This document shows, in pieces, positions 1-7,741 of a stretch of 64,000 nt of DNA (its first letter is position 1; every line of letters begins with the position of its first letter). A program made the position numbers and the translations under genes. Source of the DNA: Ignavibacteriota bacterium (GTDB taxonomy: Bacteria; Bacteroidota; Ignavibacteria; UBA10030; SZUA-254); assembly GCA_016212665.1 (NCBI GenBank), contig JACREZ010000034.1, forward strand, positions 124,001 to 188,000, read 5' to 3'. Under the pieces are notes generated by a model that worked only from the letters and a program-made list of their open reading frames with translations, was not told where the DNA came from and did no database searches.

Positions 1-150
1 CGTTCACTTGATAGATACTCGGCACGATACGATTTTATTAAAATATTAGACGCTACAGGAAACCTTGTGCCAAATACCGAAACACCCGGACAACCAATCG
101 GGAATGAATGGGAAATTCGTACCTACATTCACTTGAATGTCGGAATGTGA
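1..150 (+). CDS. C-terminal fragment of an unrecognised protein, cut by the window edge
   Basis: Frame 1 is open from base 1 to a TGA at 148-150 and gives 49 residues ending in WEIRTYIHLNVGM. The alternating polar/hydrophobic end (YIHLNVGM) could be the last strand of a beta-rich or outer-membrane protein, but that is a guess. It runs in the same direction as the glucan-utilisation genes, about 80 bases before the next start, so it may be the preceding gene of that locus. No family is recognisable from this fragment. Confidence 0.5.
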   Translation, partial: RSLDRYSARYDFIKILDATGNLVPNTETPGQPIGNEWEIRTYIHLNVGM

Positions 151-231
151 GGAAACAATGGGTTGTCTTTTTGAAAGAATGAGATGCCAAACAACAAAAG
201 AAATAAACAGTTACAAATTTGGAGTGAAGTC

Positions 232-2724
232 ATGACCAAGGGAAATCTATTTTGTTTGTTCGCAGTTGCAATGATAGTGTTGGTGTTCGCTATTTCAGGT
301 TGTGAAAGAGATACCAGTATGTTAGAGTCGGCTACCTATCCTAAAGATGCCGAAGTGTTCACCGATCAGTTCGGTCCTGCAATACAATATCAATCGTTCG
401 GTGATTCAAAGTTAGATGCCTTACAAATGGATGAAACGGAAACATACAGCGGTACAACATCGCTTAAAATATCCGTACCGAACGATGGATATATGTATAG
501 CACTTATCCTTATGCAGGTGGCGCCTTTGTTTCTACTTCTGGACGCGACCTTCGCGGGTATAATGTGCTTACCTTTTGGGCAAGAGCTACAGTAGAAACA
601 AAATTTAATTTCGGTATTGGAAATGACAATACAGGAACTTCTAAATATACTGCACAAGTATCGGATGTCGCGTTGCATCAGGTGTGGACAAAGTATGTCT
701 TTCCAATTCCTTCTCCTGAAAAACTCTCAAAAGAAAAAGGTCTGTTTTTCTTTTCTGCCGCTAATTTGAATGGTGTAGGTTACAATTTCTGGCTTGATGA
801 AATTAAATATGAGAACATTGGTACTATTACTGATCCGCGTACATCTATAACAACATCATCATTTAACAATGCAATTGAAGGGGATACCTTTGTAATTGAT
901 AAATCGATTGATGTGAAGTTTAATCTCAATGGTAGAGATCAAACGGTACAAGCATCACCGAGTTATTTAAAATATTTTTCATCTGCTGATACTGTTGCCT
1001 CAGTCAGTACCGATGGGGTTATTAAAGCGGTGGGACCCGGCAGTGCAATTATTACAGCAAAACTTGGTTCGGTTAATGCCACTGGTCAAGTAGCCGTCAA
1101 CAACGTTAAAGCTGCACTAAGTCCAACGACTCCGGCTACTACTCCTCTACATGCATCGGATAAAGTGATTTCAATTTTCAGCGATACATACAGCAACATC
1201 CCGGTGGATACGTGGTCGGCAGAGTGGACGAATCATGCAAAAGTTGAAAACAGAACGATTAACGATAACAATGTAAAAGTATATACTAACCTTGATTTTG
1301 CAGGAATCATTTTTTCGAAGAACACCATTGATGCCTCAATGATGACTCATTTTCACTTGGATATCTGGACTCAGTATCCGACTTCATCTGCTTCGTTCAA
1401 AGTTAAATTGGTTGACTTTGGGAACAATGGTAAATATGGAGGAGGTGATGACGTTCAATCTGAATGTACTTTTACTTCAACAACACAACCGAATGCTTTA
1501 CGAACAGGTTCGTGGATTAGTCTTGATATTCCCCTTTCAGATTTTGCTGCACTTACCACACGAAGCCACCTCGCACAATTAATTATATCGGGTGGGTTGA
1601 AAACCGTTTGGGTGGATAATGTGTATCTTTATCAGGGAACGGTCACTCCCGGACAAACAGCGCCAACAACCGCGGCTCCTCTACCAACCGTCCCGAGTGT
1701 TAATGTAATATCATTATTCAGTGATAATTACAATAACAATGCTGTCGATACCTGGTCTGCCCAATGGGATATGGCTGATGAAACATACAGGTCGGTTGCA
1801 GGAAACGATGTTATGCTTTACACTAATCTTGATTATGCTGGTATAGAATTTACAGGCGCGAATCAGATTAATGCTTCATCAATGGAAAATTTCCACGTTG
1901 ATATCTGGACACCAAACTCGATTTTGGGTGCAACGTTTAAAGTTAAATTGGTAGATTTCGGGGTAAATGGTGTGTATGGTGGTGGCGATGATGTACAATC
2001 CGAACTTACTTTTACCTCTGCTTCCTCACCCAGCCCTCTTAGAACCGCCTCCTGGGTATCTCTCGATATTCCATTAGCTAGTTTTACAGGACTTACTACG
2101 AAAGCAAATCTGTCGCAATTAATTCTTTCGGCAACCGGCGCATTGAAAACGATTTGGGTTGACAATATCTATTTCTACAAAGTAATTCCTGCAACGGGCG
2201 CTCCGATTCCTCCGGTTAGAGATGAAGCCGATGTGATTTCGCTTTTTAGTGACGCGTATACCAATCATCCGGTTAATGGAGATATATGGGCGGCGTCCTG
2301 GCAATACAGTACCGCTATTGTTACAAACAAAACTATAGGTAGTGATAATGTGAAGGTATATACAAACCTCAATTTTGCAGGTGTTGAATTCACCGGTGCA
2401 AATATGATTGATGCCTCTACGATGAATTACTTCCACATTGATGTATGGACTCCGAATTCTGTTGTCTCTCCTTCAGCCATAAAAATAAAATTAGTTGACT
2501 TTGGTGGCAATGGAGTGTATGGCGGAAGCGATGATACAGCGTTTGAACTGACATTTAATTCAACCTCAACACCACCATTAGTTACCGGTGGTTGGGTAAG
2601 TCTTGATATTCAGTTGTCGAGATTCACAGGACTAACACAAAGAGCACATCTCGCTCAACTGATTGTTTCAGGCGCAGGAGATGTAAAAACCGTATGGTTT
2701 GATAATGTCTATTTCCATAAATAA
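232..2724 (+). CDS. Surface lipoprotein with carbohydrate-binding-like domains and an Ig-like domain
   Basis: Probably an envelope lipoprotein that binds beta-glucan; no catalytic domain is visible. I chose ATG 232 over 184 because GGAG sits 7 bases upstream and it gives a compact lipoprotein signal with lipobox (..AISGC). In order: a ~160-residue beta-sandwich-like carbohydrate-binding-type domain, an Ig-like group 2 (Big_2) domain (ends near base 1110), then three copies of a ~160-residue domain (about 1163-1635, 1704-2185, 2231-2724). Each copy starts like VISLFSD.Y, carries KLVDFG and GGGDD, and ends in VWVDNVYFY. The same domain recurs in the proteins at 7742 and 14645. The ROK regulator follows after 33 bases. 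Glucan binding is inferred from the GH16/GH17 neighbours. Confidence 0.8.
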   Translation: MTKGNLFCLFAVAMIVLVFAISGCERDTSMLESATYPKDAEVFTDQFGPAIQYQSFGDSKLDALQMDETETYSGTTSLKISVPNDGYMYSTYPYAGGAFVSTSGRDLRGYNVLTFWARATVETKFNFGIGNDNTGTSKYTAQVSDVALHQVWTKYVFPIPSPEKLSKEKGLFFFSAANLNGVGYNFWLDEIKYENIGTITDPRTSITTSSFNNAIEGDTFVIDKSIDVKFNLNGRDQTVQASPSYLKYFSSADTVASVSTDGVIKAVGPGSAIITAKLGSVNATGQVAVNNVKAALSPTTPATTPLHASDKVISIFSDTYSNIPVDTWSAEWTNHAKVENRTINDNNVKVYTNLDFAGIIFSKNTIDASMMTHFHLDIWTQYPTSSASFKVKLVDFGNNGKYGGGDDVQSECTFTSTTQPNALRTGSWISLDIPLSDFAALTTRSHLAQLIISGGLKTVWVDNVYLYQGTVTPGQTAPTTAAPLPTVPSVNVISLFSDNYNNNAVDTWSAQWDMADETYRSVAGNDVMLYTNLDYAGIEFTGANQINASSMENFHVDIWTPNSILGATFKVKLVDFGVNGVYGGGDDVQSELTFTSASSPSPLRTASWVSLDIPLASFTGLTTKANLSQLILSATGALKTIWVDNIYFYKVIPATGAPIPPVRDEADVISLFSDAYTNHPVNGDIWAASWQYSTAIVTNKTIGSDNVKVYTNLNFAGVEFTGANMIDASTMNYFHIDVWTPNSVVSPSAIKIKLVDFGGNGVYGGSDDTAFELTFNSTSTPPLVTGGWVSLDIQLSRFTGLTQRAHLAQLIVSGAGDVKTVWFDNVYFHK

Positions 2725-2757
2725 TACTTCAGAATATTAAAGACAAAAAATTATTCT

Positions 2758-4029
2758 ATGAATCAAGACGAACAAAATACAACTGAGAAGCATAACGGTA
2801 ACGTAACTCGTAATCGTCCATTAGCTGAATCGGTGTTGCGGCTAATTTGGAGCGAGCGTCAAATTTCCCGCGCTGATGTCGCAAGACGACTCGGTTTATC
2901 TCGTTCTACTGTCTCTGAAATTTTAGTACCGCTCCTCAAAACGGGGTTGGTAGCCGAAGTTGGCATAGGGAAATCGCGCGGTGGAAGGCCCCCTATTGTT
3001 CTTGAATTCCAAGACAATGCACGATATATCATTGGAGTAGATATTGGAGCAACCCACGTTTCTGTTGTTATTACCAATATGCGGGGCAAAGTGCTTGTTT
3101 GGAAAGAAAAAAATCATCCCGTTCGTACAGACCCGGAAGGAACTCGTGAGTTGGTGTTTGAACTCTGCGACAAGTGTATTGCAACTCAAGATAAGGGAGT
3201 GAAACGATTATTTCGAATAGGCGTTGCTTTGCCAAGTCCAATCGACCCGATTCGTCCGAATTGGCTTTCTGAAGTTGTTATTCCTGCATGGCAGGGGAGA
3301 ACAGGATTAGAACGTCTCCAACAAAAGTATAACGTGCCTGCTCACGTAGATAACGATGCCAACCTTGCGGCGCTTGCAGAATATTGGTGGGGAGCCGGGC
3401 GGGGAGTGGATGACCGTATCTTTATTAAAATGGGGTATGGAATAGGCGCCGGATATATTTTTGGAGGAAATATATATCGGGGCTCGTCAGGTTTAGCAGG
3501 CGAAATCGGTCACATCCCAATTGATATAAATGGTAAACAATGTGTTTGCGGGCTAAAAGGTTGTCTGACCACGTTTGTTGGTGCAGAGGCGCTGGTTGCT
3601 CGAGCAAGAGAGTTACGGAACAAGTACCCGAAAAGTTTGCTCGCTGGAAATTCATTAACCATGACGGATATTGAGAACGCTGCATTATCCAACGACCCTC
3701 TTGCCCTTCAAGTGGTAAGTGAACTATCAACTTACATGGGAATAGCAATAGCAAGTTTAGTTAATACTATGAATCCCGCGATGGTAATTCTTGGCGGAGG
3801 GATGGCGCGCTTAGGAACATTACTTACTGAACAGATTCGTGATAAAGTGAAACGGAGTACGTTATTGAATCCCGGTTCTAATGTAGAAATAGGGACAAGC
3901 AAAATCGGTCCTCAAGCCGTTGCTATAGGAGCGGCAACACTCGCCCTTGATGAAGCATTAAGCGAACCAAACTTATTTCAACGGTCAGCCCGTAAACGGG
4001 TAAAACGATCTACATCTAAATCGAAATGA
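2758..4029 (+). CDS. ROK-family transcriptional regulator (NagC/XylR type)
   Basis: Sugar-responsive repressor or activator with an N-terminal winged helix (about residues 20-75, RADVARRLGLSRSTVSEIL) and a C-terminal ROK sugar-kinase fold. The fold shows the phosphate loop (GVDIGATHVS), the sugar-site acid (DNDANLAALAEYW), the GEIGH motif and the ROK zinc motif CVCGLKGC. Its length of 423 residues is slightly above the ~400 usual for the family. The stop overlaps the ATG at 4026 (ATGA). Its place between a glucan-binding lipoprotein and GH16/transporter genes suggests it senses glucose or a laminari-oligosaccharide and controls this locus; that is inference. Confidence 0.9.
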   Translation: MNQDEQNTTEKHNGNVTRNRPLAESVLRLIWSERQISRADVARRLGLSRSTVSEILVPLLKTGLVAEVGIGKSRGGRPPIVLEFQDNARYIIGVDIGATHVSVVITNMRGKVLVWKEKNHPVRTDPEGTRELVFELCDKCIATQDKGVKRLFRIGVALPSPIDPIRPNWLSEVVIPAWQGRTGLERLQQKYNVPAHVDNDANLAALAEYWWGAGRGVDDRIFIKMGYGIGAGYIFGGNIYRGSSGLAGEIGHIPIDINGKQCVCGLKGCLTTFVGAEALVARARELRNKYPKSLLAGNSLTMTDIENAALSNDPLALQVVSELSTYMGIAIASLVNTMNPAMVILGGGMARLGTLLTEQIRDKVKRSTLLNPGSNVEIGTSKIGPQAVAIGAATLALDEALSEPNLFQRSARKRVKRSTSKSK

Positions 4030-4049
4030 ATAACCTGAAGGATATTATT

Positions 4050-4898
4050 ATGACTTGGAACGACTTCATTAAATTATCGAAGCAGTTAACTTTGCTATCC
4101 GGCATTCATGGTTGTTATGTTGTAATTTTTCTTGCTCTTGCAGGATGTAATCATACAACCGAACCTGAACAACCGAGCTTAAGCCTTGTTTGGCAAGACG
4201 AATTTAACGGTGTCGCAGGAACGCAGATTGATTCTACTCGTTGGAGCCATGAAATAGGGTCGGGCTGGGGAAATAATCAACTTGAATATGATACTAATCG
4301 TCCGGAAAATATTTCTCAAGATGGAGTAGGGAATCTTGCAATCACTGCGCGCAAAGAATATTACAAGGGACAAAGTTATACTTCTGCCAGAATCACAACT
4401 AAGGGGTTGGCTGAATTCACATACGGAAGAGTTGAAGCACGTATCAAATTACCGGTAGGGCAGGGTCTCTGGCCCGCCTTTTGGATGCTTGGCGCAAACG
4501 ATGATTCTGTGACTTGGCCCAAGTGCGGCGAGATAGATATTATGGAATATCGAGGTCAAATTCCCAATGGTATAAACGGTAGCGCTCACGGACCTAACTA
4601 CTCTGGCAGAAATGCAATCACGAAACCCTATTATTTAATTAATGACAGGTTCGATAATCGTTTCCATACTTTTGCAGTAGCATGGGGAAAAGATTATTTG
4701 AAATATTTTGTCGATGATACACTTTATCAGGTGATAACTCCCGCAAACATTACCGGGACATGGGTGTTCGACCATCCGTTTTATATTATTCTTAATCTTG
4801 CAGTAGGCGGTGATTATGTAGGCTCACCAAATGCTACAACGCCGTTTCCGCAAACGATGCTTATTGATTGGGTGCGGGTTTACAAGGAGGTTGAATGA
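4050..4898 (+). CDS. GH16 endo-beta-1,3-glucanase (laminarinase) lipoprotein
   Basis: Predicted to hydrolyse internal beta-1,3 (or mixed-linkage) glucan bonds at the cell surface. The catalytic signature EIDIME (first Glu codon at base 4530) is the beta-bulge form common in laminarinases. Other GH16 hallmarks are LVWQDEFNG near the mature N terminus, the GRVEARIKLP stretch, WPAFWMLG, and WVRVYKE at the C terminus. The lipobox is ALAGC. An upstream ATG at 4026 overlaps the ROK stop, but ATG 4050 has AAGGA 7 bases upstream, so I use 4050 (282 residues). It is a single-domain enzyme of normal GH16 length. The transporter gene follows after 84 bases. Confidence 0.92.
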   Translation: MTWNDFIKLSKQLTLLSGIHGCYVVIFLALAGCNHTTEPEQPSLSLVWQDEFNGVAGTQIDSTRWSHEIGSGWGNNQLEYDTNRPENISQDGVGNLAITARKEYYKGQSYTSARITTKGLAEFTYGRVEARIKLPVGQGLWPAFWMLGANDDSVTWPKCGEIDIMEYRGQIPNGINGSAHGPNYSGRNAITKPYYLINDRFDNRFHTFAVAWGKDYLKYFVDDTLYQVITPANITGTWVFDHPFYIILNLAVGGDYVGSPNATTPFPQTMLIDWVRVYKEVE

Positions 4899-4982
4899 TT
4901 TTTTTAAAGAGCATTTTCTCTCTCTGTTTTCTCTTCAAGAGAGTTTGCGTTCAAAGAGCAAGTATGAAAAGGAGGACTGTCT

Positions 4983-6467
4983 ATGAATTATTTTAACAAT
5001 TACGAAACGGCACCGGAAGATAGGATTTCATTTTCCAAAAAAGTTGCTTATGGTTCAGGAGCGTTTGTTAATAATCTACTGGCAGCTGCGATTGGAGGGA
5101 TGATGATTGTTCTCAACCTTGGATTGGGAATGAATCCTGCTATTGTTGGAATCCTAGGGGCGTTGCCACGCCTCGTCGATGCGTTTATCGATCCTGTCAT
5201 GGGATTTATTTCTGACCATACCCGATCGAAGTGGGGACGAAGAAGACCATATATTTTTACAGGGGCAATCGGTTCAGGAATTATTTTTGCTTTGTTGTGG
5301 CAATTACCTAAGGGACAGACGGAAACATTTTATTTTGTTTACTTCCTCATTGGTTCCATCCTTTTTTATATCGCTTATACTGTATATGCCGCACCCTGGG
5401 TTGCCCTCGGATACGAACTCACTCCTGATTACAATGAGCGCACGCGACTTATGGGAGTACAAAACTTTCTCGGTCAAATTGCCTATATCATTTCTCCTTG
5501 GTTTTTGTGGATCATGACAAACAAAGATTTTTTTCTCGACCAAGTTTCCGGGGCAGCAGGTTTATCAATTATCATTGGCATTGTTACGATCGGGTTCGGT
5601 ATTTTACCGGCAATATTCTTAAAAGAACGATTCAAAGAAGTTGCCGAACAGGAAGAAACAAATCAAAAGGGAGTAACAAAGCAAGTAGAAGGCAGCGCCT
5701 TATTGCAAAATAGTAAACGATTCTTTAAAGGTTTTGGAGTAACATTGAAATCCGGTCCATTTCAAAAACTCTGCCTTGCCACGTTCTTAGTTTTTAATGG
5801 TTTCATTCTTGTTTCATCATTTCAATCTTATGTAATTATTTATTATGTGGCACAAGGGGATCAAACCTTGGGGGCAAAATACGCAGGCATTGCCGGGACT
5901 GTCGGTGCCGCAGGAACATTCATTGTTATTGCATTTGTAACTTGGCTTGGAACAAAGATTGGAAAAAGGAAAGCATTTTTTGTTTCGACGTTGATTTCGA
6001 TTCTTGGTTATGGGCTGAAGTGGATATGTTACGATCCCAACATTCCTCTCCTCAGTGTTCTTCCGGCACCCTTAATAGCATTTGGCTTAGGCGGATTATT
6101 CACTCTCATTCCTTCAATGGTTGCTGATGTTGTTGATGTGGATGAATTACAAACTCGTGAACGACGTGAAGGGATGTATAGTTCAATTTTCTGGTGGGTT
6201 GTTAAACTTGGTATGGCGGCAGCACTTGCCGGAGGAGGTTTCCTCCTCAATGCAACGGGCTTTGACCTTGCTCTTGGTGGAAACCAAACCGCACAGACAA
6301 TATTTCTCATGCGATTATTCGATGCCGGAATACCATTGCTGGCGTCAGTGTTAGCAATATGGGCTGTAGTTTCTTATCCCATTACCGCAGAAAGAGCACA
6401 CGAGGTTCGTATGGAATTAGAAAGGAGAAGAGGCACTACTTCTCAACCGGAAAAAAAGGAATCCTAA
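4983..6467 (+). CDS. GPH-family sugar:cation symporter (MFS)
   Basis: Inner-membrane transporter of about 12 helices, of the glycoside-pentoside-hexuronide:cation symporter family (MelB-like). Seen: KVAYGSGAFVNN at the start, DPVMGFISDHTRSKWGRRRPYI after helix 2 (the family motif RxGRRRP), and LTPDYNERTRLMG in the central region. A strong AAAGGAGG lies 7 bases before ATG 4983. Its length of 494 residues is normal. Flanked by GH16 and GH17 genes, it most likely imports laminaribiose or short beta-1,3-glucans for the cytoplasmic phosphorylase at 11022; substrate is inferred. Confidence 0.9.
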   Translation: MNYFNNYETAPEDRISFSKKVAYGSGAFVNNLLAAAIGGMMIVLNLGLGMNPAIVGILGALPRLVDAFIDPVMGFISDHTRSKWGRRRPYIFTGAIGSGIIFALLWQLPKGQTETFYFVYFLIGSILFYIAYTVYAAPWVALGYELTPDYNERTRLMGVQNFLGQIAYIISPWFLWIMTNKDFFLDQVSGAAGLSIIIGIVTIGFGILPAIFLKERFKEVAEQEETNQKGVTKQVEGSALLQNSKRFFKGFGVTLKSGPFQKLCLATFLVFNGFILVSSFQSYVIIYYVAQGDQTLGAKYAGIAGTVGAAGTFIVIAFVTWLGTKIGKRKAFFVSTLISILGYGLKWICYDPNIPLLSVLPAPLIAFGLGGLFTLIPSMVADVVDVDELQTRERREGMYSSIFWWVVKLGMAAALAGGGFLLNATGFDLALGGNQTAQTIFLMRLFDAGIPLLASVLAIWAVVSYPITAERAHEVRMELERRRGTTSQPEKKES

Positions 6468-6526
6468 ATGATGAGACATGAACTAATAATCTCAGTTGTC
6501 TTCATAAATGGACGAAGAATGCTACG

Positions 6527-7633
6527 GTGAAAAATCTCATCCTATCCATATTGTTGGTGTATTGCTTCCTTGAATTATTAAACGCCCAAAACAGTGTTGT
6601 ACTAAAGGGGCGTAAAGGAGAACCAATGATTTCACAGATAAAACAAGAACTCGAATCAGAAGTAGTCTTTAATAAAATTTCTGTTAATGAAACCAGGAAA
6701 TTCAATCCATACATAGGTAAACAGTGGATTGGAAATGCAATCGCCTATGGCTGTTACCGAAAAGGTCAGTCGCCCGGAGGGAATAATCCTACCAAAGATG
6801 AGATAAGGGAAGATGTGTCTATCATGGCAAAGCATTGGAATCTCATAAGAGTTTATAGTGCGGATGTTAATACCGAATATCTTTTAGAAGTGATTAACGA
6901 AAAAAACTTTTCTATAAAGGTTTTGCTTGGAGTTTGGATTGAAAACGAGACCGGCAATTCAAGTATGAAAAATGCAAACATAGAACAACTATTGCAGTGC
7001 ATTTCATTGGTTCGTCAATACGAGAAGCATATTGTTGGTGTAAGTGTTGGGAATGAGACACAGGTCGCGTGGTCGGGGCACAAAATGAATTCGGATGTAC
7101 TTATAAGGTATATACGAGCTATACGAAAATATACAGATGTTCCGGTAACAACTGCCGACGATTATAATTTTTGGAACAAAGAAGAGAGTAAGTTGGTCGC
7201 GAGTGAAATTGATTTTCTTGTTACACATCTTCATCCACTTTGGAACGGGAAGACACTCAGCAACGGAATATCCTGGTTAGATGAAACATTTCGCTTCATT
7301 CAGGAAATGCATCCCGGAAAACAAATTGTTCTTGGAGAAACCGGCTGGGCGACAATGTATGATTCTACAAAAAGAGGAAGAGATGAACAGGGGACATTGA
7401 TAAAGGGTGAGGTAAGCGTAGAGGCTCAAGAGCAATTCCTCATCAATATTCATGGATGGATAGAGAAAAATAAAATCCCCACATTCATATTTGAGGCATT
7501 TGATGAATCATGGAAGGGTGGCGGTGAAAAATCTGGTCCCGATGATGTAGAAAAACATTGGGGCGTTTTTAATGAGAATCGTACTCCTAAAAAATCATTT
7601 ATAACCTATTTACAACATCGTAAAACAAAATGA
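6527..7633 (+). CDS. GH17-family exported beta-1,3-glucanase-like hydrolase
   Basis: Predicted beta-1,3-glucan hydrolase with a GH17 (beta/alpha)8 fold. The acid/base Glu lies in GVSVGNE (E177) and the nucleophile in VLGETGW (E271), the spacing expected for clan GH-A. A GTG start at 6527 gives a clean signal peptide ending LLNAQ; the nearby ATG at 6508 is out of frame. Length 368 is usual for bacterial GH17. It lies 59 bases after the transporter. Bacterial GH17 members can also be transglycosylases, so exo-hydrolysis versus transfer is not settled. Confidence 0.85.
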   Translation: MKNLILSILLVYCFLELLNAQNSVVLKGRKGEPMISQIKQELESEVVFNKISVNETRKFNPYIGKQWIGNAIAYGCYRKGQSPGGNNPTKDEIREDVSIMAKHWNLIRVYSADVNTEYLLEVINEKNFSIKVLLGVWIENETGNSSMKNANIEQLLQCISLVRQYEKHIVGVSVGNETQVAWSGHKMNSDVLIRYIRAIRKYTDVPVTTADDYNFWNKEESKLVASEIDFLVTHLHPLWNGKTLSNGISWLDETFRFIQEMHPGKQIVLGETGWATMYDSTKRGRDEQGTLIKGEVSVEAQEQFLINIHGWIEKNKIPTFIFEAFDESWKGGGEKSGPDDVEKHWGVFNENRTPKKSFITYLQHRKTK

Positions 7634-7741
7634 GTTTATCTATTGTTGGCACAGAACGAAAATAGAAACAATCGATTATCTATACTTAAATAAATTAATT
7701 AACCATAACAAATCACACAAAATCTAATCTCATAAAGGAAA